Shown here: positions 33,606-43,131 of the stretch, piece after piece
Numbering within the stretch: the first letter of the stretch is position 1
How the letters are laid out: the number at the start of each line of letters is the position of its first letter
DNA from: JAOPZW01 sp963789015
GTDB taxonomy: Bacteria > Actinomycetota > Thermoleophilia > Solirubrobacterales > Solirubrobacteraceae
Assembly (NCBI GenBank): GCA_963789015.1
Contig: CAWBIU010000002.1
Span: forward strand, 1-64,000
DNA: 64,000 nucleotides
Direction of reading: 5' to 3'
Position numbers and translations under genes: made by a program
The notes under the pieces: generated by a model
The model's input: only the letters and a program-made list of their open reading frames with translations
Database searches by the model: none
Told to the model about the DNA's origin: nothing

Positions 33606-33983
33606 TGCGTCCCGGCACCGACGGCATCATCGAGGAGGCCCGGGCCGCAGCGTTGGGGGTCGCCAGCACGCCAGTCCGGCTCGCCCAGGCGGAGGCGTGT
33701 CCCACCGGCGCCGAGGGTTCGCCCGAGCAAATACGAGGCGGCCGGTGCGGCCGGCGCGGACGACGTCGCGGCGGCGCAGCTCATCCCCGAAAGCGCCGAT
33801 GCCGTGTACCGCCGCTCGCTCGTGCGGACCTTGACCACGCGGGGACTGGCAACCGTGCTCGCCTGAGACGCCCGGCCGGGGCGGATAACTGGAGCCGCTG
33901 CGTCTTAGGCTGCACTTCGGTGCACGCTGAACGGTTGGCGCCTCTCCGGCCTCGGGTGCGCCCGTCGCCGGGTCGCCGCGGCA
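33606..33983. other. Region of unrecognised, probably decayed DNA
   Basis: Open frames here on both strands carry no recognisable domain and are probably eroded transposase or shadow frames. A small hairpin TGCAC-TTCG-GTGCA with a stable TTCG loop lies near 33912. Confidence 0.4.
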
Positions 33984-34003
33984 TATGATGTGAATCGGTT
34001 CAC
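33984..34003 (+). promoter_or_regulatory. LacI-type operator and -10-like box upstream of the methyl-group operon
   Basis: The palindrome GTGAATCGGTTCAC (33990-34003) has the TGAA-N4-TTCA form with central CG typical of LacI-family operators. It follows a -10-like TATGAT (33984-33989). The first gene starts at 34122, leaving a 120-base leader. No LacI gene is adjacent, so the regulator would be encoded elsewhere. Confidence 0.45.
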
Positions 34004-34121
34004 TGATGACGCGCCACAGAAGGAAGCGCCCAGACCGCCGCATGATCCACTCACCGAATCGCGACCTCGATCGCCGCGAGCGCGCGAAGGGCGAGGGGCT
34101 GCGCCCGGACGAGGTCACCGC

Positions 34122-35288
34122 GTGACCGCTCATCTCAACGATCTCGTGATCATCGGGGGCGGCGTGATGGGGCTGTTCACGGCGTATCACGCCGCGGAAC
34201 GGTCGGCGCGGGTCGTCGTCCTCGAGCGCGGACGGGTCGGGGACCCGATGACCGCGTCGTACGCCCGCACGCGGTCGTTCCGCAGTGACTACCTCGACCC
34301 GGCCTACGCGCGTCTCGCGCAGGAGGCGATCCATCTCTGGGGCGACTTCGAGCGCCAGACCGGCTCGAAGGTGCTCGTTCGCTGCGGCTGTCTGAACATC
34401 GGCAAGCGGTCCGTCACGCCGGATCTCGCCGGCACCTACGCGCAGCTGAGCTTCGAGACGCTCTCTCGAATGGGCCTGAGGACCGAGTCCTTCGATGCCG
34501 AGGCGCTGCGCGGCCGGTTCTCCTACCTGGACGCCGACGTGGCCCACCTCGACGTGGATGGCGGTGTCGTCGACGTTCCGGCCGTGACCCGCGCGCTCAC
34601 GCACGCGCTCGCCCAGCGAGGCGTTCGCGCGCTCGAGGGCGTGACGACGAGCGAGATCGTGCCGGACGGCGAGTGCTTCCGGGTGATCAGCGACGACGGC
34701 GAGCTGCGCACGCGTGCGCTCGTGGTGGCGGCCGGGCACGGCACGAACGACGTGCTGGCGGCGCTGGCCGGCTGCAGCCTGCGGGTGCCGATCACCAAGG
34801 ACCGGCCGAGCGAGGCCAAGTACTTCGTCCCGAGCGCCGAGACCCGGGACCAGTTCACCGCGGACGTCATGCCGGTGGTCGCCTACTTGGACGCCGGCAT
34901 CTACTGTCACCCGATCGTGGATGGGCTCGTCGACGCGGTCAAGGTCGGCTACTACAACCCGCCAGATCTGCCGGGTGACCGCGCGACGCTCGACGGCATC
35001 GCGGACTTCGTCGAGCAGTGCATGCCCGGGTTGCGGACCGCGAGCGTCCGGGACGTCGACGACGTCGACCAGTGCGACTACGACCTCGTGGTCGACGATG
35101 AGTTCGTCCTGGGCGGCATTCCCGGCTTCGCCAACGCGTTCGTTGGCGTCGGGTGGCGAGGCACCGGTTACAAGTTCGCGCCATGGGTCGGGCGGGTGCT
35201 TGCCGGATGCGCACTGCAGGGCGGGACGGTCTACGACATCGACCGCTTCGACCCCGCCCGCTTTGCGGAACGCGAGCCGATCTCATGA
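34122..35288 (+). CDS. DAO-family FAD oxidoreductase (sarcosine/dimethylglycine-oxidase-like)
   Basis: A 388-residue protein from GTG 34122. The FAD dinucleotide motif is VIIGGGVMGLFTAYHAAERS at the N-terminus; the family's ASYARTRSFRSDYLDPAYAR segment follows, with VRCGCLNIGKR, and the C-terminal GVGWRGTGYKFAPWVGRVLA motif binds FAD. Length and motifs match monomeric sarcosine oxidases and related amine oxidases that release formaldehyde from N-methyl groups. The next gene, overlapping by four bases, is a homocysteine S-methyltransferase, so the pair probably processes a methylated amine such as betaine-derived substrates. Substrate not proven. Confidence 0.85.
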   Translation: MTAHLNDLVIIGGGVMGLFTAYHAAERSARVVVLERGRVGDPMTASYARTRSFRSDYLDPAYARLAQEAIHLWGDFERQTGSKVLVRCGCLNIGKRSVTPDLAGTYAQLSFETLSRMGLRTESFDAEALRGRFSYLDADVAHLDVDGGVVDVPAVTRALTHALAQRGVRALEGVTTSEIVPDGECFRVISDDGELRTRALVVAAGHGTNDVLAALAGCSLRVPITKDRPSEAKYFVPSAETRDQFTADVMPVVAYLDAGIYCHPIVDGLVDAVKVGYYNPPDLPGDRATLDGIADFVEQCMPGLRTASVRDVDDVDQCDYDLVVDDEFVLGGIPGFANAFVGVGWRGTGYKFAPWVGRVLAGCALQGGTVYDIDRFDPARFAEREPIS

Positions 35289-36325
35289 GCCGTCCGTCGC
35301 AGAGAACGCTGGATCAGCGTCTCGCCGAGGGCATCGTCGTCGGCGCCGAGGGCTATGTCTTCGAGCTCGAGCGCCGCGGCTACATCAAGGCGGGTCCCTA
35401 CGTGCCCGAGGTGATCATCGACGCCCCCGACGCGCTCCGGCAGCTGCATCGCGAGTTCCTCCGCGCCGGCGCGGACGTCATGGTGGCGCTCACCTACTAC
35501 GCGCATCGCGGGAAGCTCAAGGACGTCGGACGCGCGAGCGAGCTCGAGCAGTTGAACCGCGAGGCCGTGAGGATCGCCAACGAGATCGCACGCGAGGGCG
35601 GAGCGCTCGTCGCGGGCAACATCTGCAACACGTGGTCATACGACTCCACCGACCCGGCGTCTGAGGCCGTCGTTCGCGCGCAGTACGAGGAGCAACTCGG
35701 CTGGGCCGTGGAGGAGGGCATCGACTTCGTCATCGCCGAGACGTTCGACCACGTCGGGGAGGCGCTGATCGGCCTCGACGTCTGCAAGCAGCTCGGCCTG
35801 CCGGCCATGGTGACGTTCGCGAGCGTGCAGCCCACGACCACGTTCGACGGATACGACTACGTCGACGCCTGCACGATCCTGGCTGACGCCGGCGCGGCGA
35901 TCGTCGGCCTCAACTGCTCCCGTGGCCCCGCGACGATGCTCCCGCTGCTCGAACGGATCCGCGCAGCGGTCGACGTGGCGGTGGCCGCGCAGCCGGTGCC
36001 GTACCGGACGTCGGCGGCCAGCCCCGCCTTCGAGTCGCTGACAGACGAGGACGGCCGCCGGATGTTCCCCATCGAGCTCGAGTCGTTTCAGTGCACTCGC
36101 TTCGAGATGGCGGACTTCGCCAGCCGGGCGCGCGAGGTCGGTGTGGACTACATCGGCATCTGCTGCGGTGGAGGACCGCACCACGTGCGGGCCATGGCCG
36201 AGGCGCTTGGGCGCGACACCCCGGCCAGTCGATACTCGCCTGCCATCGAGCTGCACCCGGTCCTCGGAGCAGCGCCCGGCGAAGACGGGGAACCGATCAT
36301 GCGCGGGTGGAGCGCCGGCGATTAG
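35285..36325 (+). CDS. Homocysteine S-methyltransferase family protein (betaine-homocysteine type)
   Basis: A 346-residue protein from ATG 35285, overlapping the upstream stop (ATGA). GAEGYVFELERRGYIKAGPY is the N-terminal barrel strand region; ADVMVALTYYAHRGKLKDVG, IAETFDHVGEALIGLDVCK and the zinc ligands (LNCSRGP and GICCGGGPHH) are the pfam S-methyl_trans signature. The resemblance to betaine-homocysteine methyltransferases is supported by YIKAGPYVPEVI. It would transfer a methyl group from betaine or a similar donor to homocysteine, making methionine. Together with the oxidase this forms a short methyl-group salvage pathway. Confidence 0.85.
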   Translation: MSRPSQRTLDQRLAEGIVVGAEGYVFELERRGYIKAGPYVPEVIIDAPDALRQLHREFLRAGADVMVALTYYAHRGKLKDVGRASELEQLNREAVRIANEIAREGGALVAGNICNTWSYDSTDPASEAVVRAQYEEQLGWAVEEGIDFVIAETFDHVGEALIGLDVCKQLGLPAMVTFASVQPTTTFDGYDYVDACTILADAGAAIVGLNCSRGPATMLPLLERIRAAVDVAVAAQPVPYRTSAASPAFESLTDEDGRRMFPIELESFQCTRFEMADFASRAREVGVDYIGICCGGGPHHVRAMAEALGRDTPASRYSPAIELHPVLGAAPGEDGEPIMRGWSAGD

Positions 36326-36479
36326 CGGCGAGACCCGGCCCGGCCAAGCGGCACGGGATCCGGCTGTCCATTGGGTCCCGAACCGCGTCCCCGACTCGGC
36401 ACACGATGCACGCGGGGCGTCAGTCGCCGCGCTCGATTCACGGCCGCTCGGCGACCCGCTTCATTTCACGCTCCTGTAC

Positions 36480-37106
36480 TTAAGGCGTGACGCCGGGCCC
36501 CTCGACGGCCCGGACCTGCTCGAGCTGCACCTCTGCGTCGCGGAGGTGGTCGAAGAGGCGGGCGCCGTCGCCGAGCACCACCGGAACGACGTGGAGCTCA
36601 AGTTCGTCCAGCAGTCCCGCTGCCAGGTACTGCTGGGCGACCTGGCCGCCGCCCCAGAGCATGACGTCTTTGCCGCCGGCGGCCTGCTTTGCCTGGTCGA
36701 GCGCGGCCTCGATTCCGTCTGTGACGAAGTGGTACGTGGTCCCTCCCTGCATCACCAAGGGATCACGCGGGTGATGGGTGAGAATGAACACGGGGTAGTG
36801 GTAGGGAGGCTCGTCGCCCCACCAGCCCGTCCACTGCTCGTCGCCCCAGGCCTCGCCGCCGATCGGGCCGAACATGTTTCGACCCATTACGCCGGCCCCG
36901 ATGTTCACGACCGATTCCTCGAATACCCGTGCGCTCTCGTTGACCTCGCCGCCTTGCTTGGCGTGGGCTTGGCGCCAGGCGGCCAGCGGAACCACCCAAT
37001 CGTGGAGCCGCTCGCCGCCCTCGCCGAGCGGGTTTTCCTCGCTCTGGTTCGGGCCGGCGACGAAACCGTCCAGCGAGATCGAGATATGACAGCGAAGCTT
37101 GCTCAT
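36480..37106 (-). CDS. Dihydrofolate-reductase-like (RibD C-terminal) protein
   Basis: A 208-residue protein from ATG 37106. MSKLRCHISISLDGFVAGPN is the typical DHFR/RibD-C start; VMGRNMFGPIGGEAWGDEQW, PVFILTHHPRDPLVMQGGTT, DVMLWGGGQVAQQYLAAGLL and DELELHVVPVVLGDGARLF follow the family order. Such proteins are common in actinobacteria, with unknown reductase substrate. No signal peptide. A fragment of a second copy lies directly upstream (37157-37312). Confidence 0.9.
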   Translation of the reverse strand: MSKLRCHISISLDGFVAGPNQSEENPLGEGGERLHDWVVPLAAWRQAHAKQGGEVNESARVFEESVVNIGAGVMGRNMFGPIGGEAWGDEQWTGWWGDEPPYHYPVFILTHHPRDPLVMQGGTTYHFVTDGIEAALDQAKQAAGGKDVMLWGGGQVAQQYLAAGLLDELELHVVPVVLGDGARLFDHLRDAEVQLEQVRAVEGPGVTP

Positions 37107-37156
37107 CGTGCCTCCTCAGTAGGCGGCGGCTGTGGGCGCAGGTTCGTTCTCAATGA

Positions 37157-37312
37157 CTACTGACCCGTCCGCGCCGGAAAACGAATCGCGCGATGGCCGT
37201 GGCCGCCGTTCGCGGCGCGCCGTTCGACGGAGGGGTCGAGCCAGTCGATCACCGCGTCGCGGCGGGCGACGAACCCGTCGAGGGACATGACTTGTAGAGG
37301 ATGAACCTGCGC
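37157..37312 (-). pseudogene. DHFR-like protein, N-terminal fragment
   Basis: The minus frames give RRFILY, then, after a small shift, MSLDGFVARRDAVIDWLDP, the start of another RibD-C/DHFR-like protein. After SVERRAANGGHGHRAIRF the frame ends at 37157 without the rest of the domain. It lies upstream of the intact paralogue and is probably a decayed tandem copy. Confidence 0.5.
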
Positions 37313-37560
37313 TGCGCCGGCCCGTCGGTCACGCCCGCTCCCCCCAGCCGGTCCGGGCGGTCATCTCCCGCAGCCTGCGCTGCGATCGCGCACGACGTGC
37401 GCCTGGTCGAGCGCGCGATCGCTGGGCTCGAGAACGCCTCGCCGGAACAGCTCATCCGCGCCGATCGTGTCGGGGGTTGTCCATTTGCGCGAAGAGCGAC
37501 AGCCGTGGCGCCTGAGGGCTGCCGAGGACGAGCTTCGCGGCGCGCCAGCCACCTCCTACA

Positions 37561-39642
37561 GTGCCTGCCGTGGCCGAGCGCGAGGACGAGTTGCGCGAGG
37601 AACAGGCTCGCCTCGACGAGGCGTTCGCCGCGTTCGACGAGGCACTTGGCCGCCTCACGGCACGCACGCGGCACAGCGGGGTCGACGACTTCGCCGACGA
37701 GGCGCTCGAGCGCATGCGACGCGAGCGGATCCGCATCTACACCGAGGCGAGCGGGCCGCTGTACTTCGGCCGGATCGACCCCGTCGACGGTACGCCGCTC
37801 TACATCGGCCGCCACGTCGTCGTCGATCGGCGCAACAAGGTGCTGGTGAGCAACTGGAGGGCGCCCGCGGCCGAGCCGTTCTATGCCGCAACCACGCGCG
37901 ATTCCCGCGGGGTCGCCCTGCGGCGCCGCCTCGACATCGATGACCGCCGCGTCCTCGGGTTCGTCGACGAGACTCTCGACACCGGTGCGCTCGACCACCT
38001 GACCGAGGCGATCGTCGAGGACATCACGCGCCAGCGCGTCGGTGAGATGCGTCAGATCATCGCCACGATCACGCCCGAGCAGTACGGCATGATCCGCGAG
38101 CCGCCGACGGCGGCGCTGGTCATCCAGGGCGGGCCCGGCACCGGCAAGACAGCCGTCGGACTGCATCGCGCCGCGTGGCTGCTGTACGACGACCCCGCGC
38201 TCGCCCGCCAGGGCGTCCTCATCGTGGGGCCCAACCGCACGTTCATCCGCTACATCAGCCAGGTGCTGCCCTCACTGGGCGAGCAGACGGTCGACCAGCG
38301 CGAGATCGACGCGCTCATCTCCCGGCCGCATCGCGAAGTCACCGAGAGTCGCGAGCTCGCGACCCTCAAGGGCAGCGGCCGAATGGCCGAGCTCCTCCAC
38401 CGCCTGCTGTGGAGCCGGCTCCTCGCACGCGACGAGGACGCTGTCGTCCGCGTCGGCGGTGGATGGGCGCGCCTCGGCGCCGACGAGCTGGCGGCGCTCC
38501 AGGCGGCGGCGCGCGAGCGCACACGCTCGTACCAGGCCGCCCGCATGCACTTCCGAGACAGACTCGGCCACCAGCTCGCCACCAGCGCCGGGCCCCAGTC
38601 TGTGCGTGGCACGTCGATGTCATACGAGGACACCGTGACCGCGGTGCGCAAGACGAGCGAGTACCAGCGCCTCGCGAACCGCCTCTGGCCGCGCGTCACG
38701 CCCGATGGTCTGTTCGCCGATCTGTTCAGGAATCGCCGGCGGCTGCGGAGGCTTGCCGGCGACCTGCTCTCCGACGACGAGATCGAGCTGCTCCTCGCCG
38801 TCGCAGCGCCCGCCGGCCGGCTCGAGATGACGCCGACCGACGTCGCGCTCTTCGACGAGGCGCGGTGGCTGATCGACCCGGAGATGCGCACGTTCGGGCA
38901 CGTCGTCATCGACGAGGCCCAGAACCTGACGCCAATGGAGCTACGGATGGTGGTCCGCCGCGCCCGCCGCCAGTCCCTCACGATTCTCGGGGACATCGCG
39001 CAGCGCACGACGGAGGCCGGCTTGTCCACCTGGGCACACGTGCTCGGTGAGGCGGGGGTCGAGCGATTCGAGCCCCGCGAGCTCGAGCTCAGCTACCGCG
39101 TGCCGGACGACTTCCTGCGCCTCGCGGCCGGCGTGGCGGACGCCGGGACGCGTGTCCCACGCGGTGTGCGCCGCGCGCCGTGGCCGCCGGTGGCAGTGGC
39201 GGCGGACGACGAGGCCGTCGGCGCAGTCGTGGCGCTGCTGGGCGAGCGCATGGCGGGCGACGTCGGAAGCGTCGCCGTCGTCACCCCGCCGCGCCGCCTC
39301 GAGGCGGTGCGCGCTGGGCTGGAGGGCCTTCCGTACGCCGATGCCGCGACCGAGCCGCTCGGCACCGGCATCAATCTGGTCGACATGCACGTCGTCAAAG
39401 GCCTTGAGTTCGACGCGGTCGTCGTGGTCGAGCCCGGCGACATCCTCGACCTGCGCCCCGACGGGGGGCGCGGCGGCCTCTATACGGCACTCACCCGCTC
39501 CACGCGCGCGCTCGCGATCGTGCACGCCGATGCGCTCCCGCCCGAACTTGACGGGAGTTCGGCGCTCGTGCGCCTGGCGAGCGACGATCCCGCCGCGCAA
39601 TGGGCGGCGCTGCGCCGCCAAGAGACCGCGCCCGCCGCCTGA
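37561..39642 (+). CDS. HelD/HelR-like RNA-polymerase-associated ATPase (UvrD-like)
   Basis: A 693-residue protein from GTG 37561. The N-terminal part is a long charged helical arm (EREDELREEQARLDEAFAAF). A UvrD/Rep-like ATPase follows: Walker A QGGPGTGKTAVGLHRAAWL near residue 190, Walker B VVIDEAQNLTPMELRMV near 448, ELSYRVPDDFLRLAAGV, and the C-terminal VVKGLEFDAVVVVEPGDILD and TRSTRALAIVHAD. It fits HelD proteins of actinobacteria, which dislodge stalled RNA polymerase; relatives called HelR give rifampicin tolerance. No rifampicin-associated element was recognised upstream. Helicase name in databases is misleading, since family members lack unwinding activity. Confidence 0.85.
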   Translation: MPAVAEREDELREEQARLDEAFAAFDEALGRLTARTRHSGVDDFADEALERMRRERIRIYTEASGPLYFGRIDPVDGTPLYIGRHVVVDRRNKVLVSNWRAPAAEPFYAATTRDSRGVALRRRLDIDDRRVLGFVDETLDTGALDHLTEAIVEDITRQRVGEMRQIIATITPEQYGMIREPPTAALVIQGGPGTGKTAVGLHRAAWLLYDDPALARQGVLIVGPNRTFIRYISQVLPSLGEQTVDQREIDALISRPHREVTESRELATLKGSGRMAELLHRLLWSRLLARDEDAVVRVGGGWARLGADELAALQAAARERTRSYQAARMHFRDRLGHQLATSAGPQSVRGTSMSYEDTVTAVRKTSEYQRLANRLWPRVTPDGLFADLFRNRRRLRRLAGDLLSDDEIELLLAVAAPAGRLEMTPTDVALFDEARWLIDPEMRTFGHVVIDEAQNLTPMELRMVVRRARRQSLTILGDIAQRTTEAGLSTWAHVLGEAGVERFEPRELELSYRVPDDFLRLAAGVADAGTRVPRGVRRAPWPPVAVAADDEAVGAVVALLGERMAGDVGSVAVVTPPRRLEAVRAGLEGLPYADAATEPLGTGINLVDMHVVKGLEFDAVVVVEPGDILDLRPDGGRGGLYTALTRSTRALAIVHADALPPELDGSSALVRLASDDPAAQWAALRRQETAPAA

Positions 39643-40008
39643 GAAGAGGGGGTCGAGGCGTCCGCATCCCAGTCTTGACCGCGCCGCAGGGGTTGCCGGA
39701 GAGGCGGTCCGCGGGCTCGAATCGGCGCGGCCGATGTCCGTCGCGTGCAGGGGTGGATGGGCCGCGCCCGACGGGCAGGCGACGATGCGCTACCTGCACT
39801 GTGCTCCGCGACACGAGGCCGCTCGGCCCGAGGACGCGGACGTCCCGACCGGCGTACGCGCGCGACGACTGCGTACGCGCGCCTCGCCTGCTCGCACGGG
39901 GCACGGCAGACGACCGTCCGCCATCGGACACCCGAGGCGTCGCTCGGCGCTGGTCGGGTACCGACTGGCGTGTCGTTTGCGCCTTTCGGCGCATAATCCG
40001 GTTTCTAG
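39643..40008. other. Intergenic region without a recognisable gene
   Basis: About 365 bases between HelD and the repeat-protein gene. Composition changes near 39830-39970 to CG/TACG-rich sequence. The short GCGCATAATCC just before 40000 could be a -10 region (CATAAT at 39991-39996) of the repeat-protein gene, but no matching -35 is convincing. No ORF or RNA recognised. Confidence 0.45.
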
Positions 40009-43000
40009 GTGCCCCGGTCTTTTCACGTCCGGTCGTCCCGTCCGCGCATCATCACCGCGGGGCGTCAGCGTGCGGTGTTCCTTGCCGCTCTGCTTCTCGG
40101 TCTGTTGGCGATGGCGTCGCCGGCCGCCGCGGCCGATCTGCCCGGGGTGGGCGGTGCCGTCGGTGCGGCCGCGGGAGCGGTGAAGGACACGGCGAGCGCG
40201 GTGACGAGCGCGCCGCAGCAGTCCTCGCAGGCGCCGTCGCAGGCGCCGTCGGCGCCGAAGCCCGAGCAGTCCGCTGCGGCGTCGCAGCCGTCGCAGCCCA
40301 AGCAGTCGGCGCCGTCGCCGAAGCCGGCGGCGAGCGCCCCGGCGTCCCAGCCGAAGGTGTCGTCGCAACCGAAGCAGTCGGCGTCGTCGCCGAAGCCGGC
40401 GGCGAGCGCTCCGGCGTCCGAGCCGAAGGTGTCGTCTGAGCCGAAGCAGTCGGCGTCGTCGCCGAAGCCGGCGGCGAGCGCTCCGGCGCCGCAGCCGAAG
40501 GTGTCGTCTGAGCCGAAGCAGTCGGCGTCGTCGCCGAAGCCGGCGGCGAGCGCTCCGGCGTCCGAGCCGAAGGTGTCGTCTGAGCCGAAGCAGTCGGCGC
40601 CGTCGCCGAAGCCGGCGGCCAGCGCTCCGGCGTCCGAGCCGAAGCAGGTCTCTGCGCCGAAGCCGTCGGTGGTCGACACGGTGCGCGGCACCGTCGATCG
40701 CGTCGCTGCACCGGAGACGCCGCAGGCGCCGAAGCCGGCCGCCACGTCGGCGGCGCAGCAGCCGTCGGCGCCGGCCGGGCGTCCGTCGACTCCGGTCGAG
40801 CCGGTGGCGAAGGTGACGGAGCCGGTGGCCAAGGTGGCGGAGCCGGTGGCGAAGGTCGCCGAGCCGGTGGCGAAGGTCGCCGAGCCGGCCAAGGTGGCGG
40901 AGCCGGTGGCCAAGGTGGCGGAGCCGGTGGCGAAGGTCGCCGAGCCGGCCAAGGTGGCGGAGCCGGTGGCGACAAGGTGGCGGAGCCGGTGGCGAAGGTC
41001 GCGGAGCCGGCCAAGGTGGCGGAGCCGGTGGCCAAGGTGGCGGAGCCGGTGGCGAAGGTCGCCGAGCCGGCCAAGGTGGCGGAGCCGGCGGCCAAGGTGG
41101 CGGAGCCGGTGGCGAAGGTCGCCGAGCCGGCCAAGGTGGCGGAGCCGGTGGCGAAGGTCGCCGAGCCGGTCGCGAAGGTGGCGGAGCCGGTCGCGAAGGT
41201 GACCGAGCCGGTGGCCAAGGTCGCGGAGCCGGTGGCCAAGGTGGCGGAGCCGGTCGCGAAGGTGACCGAGCCGGTGGCGAAGGTGACCGAGCCGGTCGCG
41301 AAGGTCGCGGAGCCGGTGGCCAAGGTGACCGAGCCGGTCGCGAAGATCGCGGAGCCGGTCGCGAAGGTGACCGAGCCGGTCGCGAAGGTGACCGAGCCGG
41401 TCGCGAAGATCGCGGAGCCGGTCGCGAAGGTTGCCGAGCCGGTCGCGAAGCTGACCGAGCCGGTGGCGAAGGTGACCGAGCCGGTCGCGAAGCTGACCGA
41501 GCCGGTCGCGAAGGTGACCGAGCCGGTCGCGAAGATCGCGGAGCCGGTCGCGAAGATCGCGGAGCCGGTGGCGAAGGTGATCGAGCCGGTCGCGAAGGTG
41601 GCCGAGCCGGTCGCGAAGGTGACCGAGCCGGTCGCGAAGATCGCGGAGCCGGTCGCGAAGCTGATCGAGCCGGTGGCGAAGGTCGCGGAGCCGGTGGCGA
41701 AGATCGCGGAGCCGGTGGCGAAGGTTGTCTCGCCGGTGCTCGACAGCGTGGTGCCGCCGGTGGCGCAGGTGCTCCAGCCGGTGGTTGACGGTGTGGTGCC
41801 GCCGGTGGCGCAGGTGCTCCAGCCGGTGGTTGACGGTGTGGTGCCGCCGGTGGCGCAGGTTGTCCAGCCGGTGGTCGAGAGCGTGGTGCCGCCGGTGGCG
41901 CAGGTTGTCTCTGCCGGTGGGTCGAGAGCGTGGTGCCGCCGGTGGCGCAGGTGCTCCAGCCGGTGGTCGACGAGGTGGTGCCGCCGGTGACGCAGGTACT
42001 GTCTCCGGTGGTTGACGCGTGGTGCCGCCGGTGGCGCAGGTGCTCCAGCCGGTGGTGGACGCGGTGGTGCCGCCGGTGGCGCAGGTCCTGACTCCGGTGG
42101 TTGACGGTGTGGTGCCGCCGGTGGCGCAGGTGCTGTCGCCGGTGGTCGACGCGTGGTGCCGCCGGTGGCGCAGGTGCTGTCGCCGGTGGTCGACAGCTGT
42201 GGTGCCGCCGGTGGCGCAGGTGCTGTCTCCGGTGGTCGACGCGGTGGTGCCGCCGGTGGCGCAGGTGCTGTCTCCGGTGCGTGGACGCGGTGGTGCCGCC
42301 GGTGGCGCAGGTGCTGTCGCCGGTGCGTCGACAGCGGTGGTGCCGCCGGTGTCGCAGGTGCTGTCGCCGGTCCTCGACGCGTGCTGCCGCCGGTGGCGCA
42401 GGTGCTGTCTCCGGTGGTCGACGCGGTGGTGCCGTCGGTGGCCGGTGTTTCGCCGGTCGTGGGGTGCCGTCGGTCCTGGTGTCCCCGACGGCGTCCGCCG
42501 CCTCGCCGAGCGCGGCGACGGGCCCGGCGGAGGTCCGGTGACTGTGCGCCGTCGGCCGCGGCCGGCGGGCCCGGCGCCGGCGGGTCGTGGCGTCCCGGCG
42601 ATCGGCGACGCGCTGCTGTGTCTCGCGGCCGGCGGCGGCGCCGGTCTCCCGGCGCCGGCGGAGGCGCCGGTCGCGCGGGTCGGTTCGGCGTCTGGGCGGC
42701 CTCGTGGCGCCCGCGTCGAGCGGCGCGTTGTCCGCGTCCTGTCGGCGTTGGCGCCGGTCGCCCTGCCGTTTGACCCGGCGACGCTTGCCGGCGTTACGCG
42801 CCCGGGTGGCGGCGCGTCGGGCGGCATGACGCCCGCCGACGGTGTTGATCTTTCTCCTGGCGTTCCGACGACCACGACGGCGGGTGGTTCTGGCGCCGGT
42901 GGTGGTTTTGGTGGTGGCTGGTCTGGTGGCTGGGCCGCTGTGTTGTTGGCGTTCGCGGCGTTGGGGTCGTTGGCCTGGCGTCGTTTGATCCTTGTGCCGG

Positions 43001-43050
43001 TCGCGTGGCGGCCGGTGCCGTTTATCGCCCTTCTCGACCGGCCTGGCTGA
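40009..43050 (+). CDS. Very large secreted repeat protein with C-terminal membrane anchor (frame interrupted)
   Basis: Starting at GTG 40009, a signal peptide (VFLAALLLGLLAMASPAAAA) leads into a short Ala/Gly region. Three tandem repeat blocks follow: 24-residue units (SPKPAASAPASEPKVSSEPK type), about 44 heptads (EPVAKVA/EPVAKVT) and about 15 units of 15 residues (VVPPVAQVLQPVVDG). The C-terminal part (from about 42480) has a non-repeated domain, a Gly/Thr linker and a membrane helix (WAAVLLAFAALGSLAWRRLI). If continuous, it has about 1010 residues. The frame shifts near 40970 and several times between 41905 and 42480, all within the repeats. The design suggests a cell-surface stalk spanning the wall. 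Its neighbours are a peptidoglycan-binding protein and a recombinase-like protein. Confidence 0.7.
40306..40665 (+). repeat. 24-residue (72-bp) tandem repeat x5
   Basis: Five units of the form SASSPKPAASAPASEPKVSS plus EPKQ, with small variations (S/P, E/Q). Units begin at 40306, 40378 and every 72 bases thereafter. The units are nearly identical at the DNA level, so recent unit duplication is likely. Confidence 0.8.
40798..41730 (+). repeat. Heptad (21-bp) tandem repeat, about 44 copies
   Basis: Units EPVAKVA, EPVAKVT, EPVAKIA and EPVAKLT alternate, with six-residue or shorter variants EPAKVA early on. The unit GAGCCGGTGGCGAAGGTCGC recurs with wobble changes. One frame slip occurs near 40970 (GGCGACAAGG in place of GGCCAAGG). 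Proline in each heptad excludes a normal coiled coil; an extended stalk is likely. Confidence 0.85.
41748..42480 (+). repeat. 15-residue (45-bp) tandem repeat, about 15 copies, with many frame slips
   Basis: Units VVPPVAQVLQPVVDG, VVPPVAQVLSPVVDA and similar. Frame slips are visible near 41909, 42018, 42152, 42197, 42282, 42325 and 42379, where GACGCGGTGGTG appears as GACGCGTGGTG, or extra bases appear as in GACAGCTGTGG. The DNA is otherwise highly conserved, so the slips look recent or are sequencing/assembly errors. Confidence 0.8.
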
Positions 43051-43131
43051 CCCCTTCCGGGGCTGTGCCTGACCGCATCCGGGCTTGTGCTCGGGGTGCG
43101 TCGTTGAGCCGATCTGGAAGGGAGAAAACTC

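Noticed and set aside
40306..42480. Possible CRISPR array because of regular repeats
   Set aside because: Units are directly adjacent without unique spacers, are translated in frame and have 21-, 45- and 72-bp periods; no cas genes are present.
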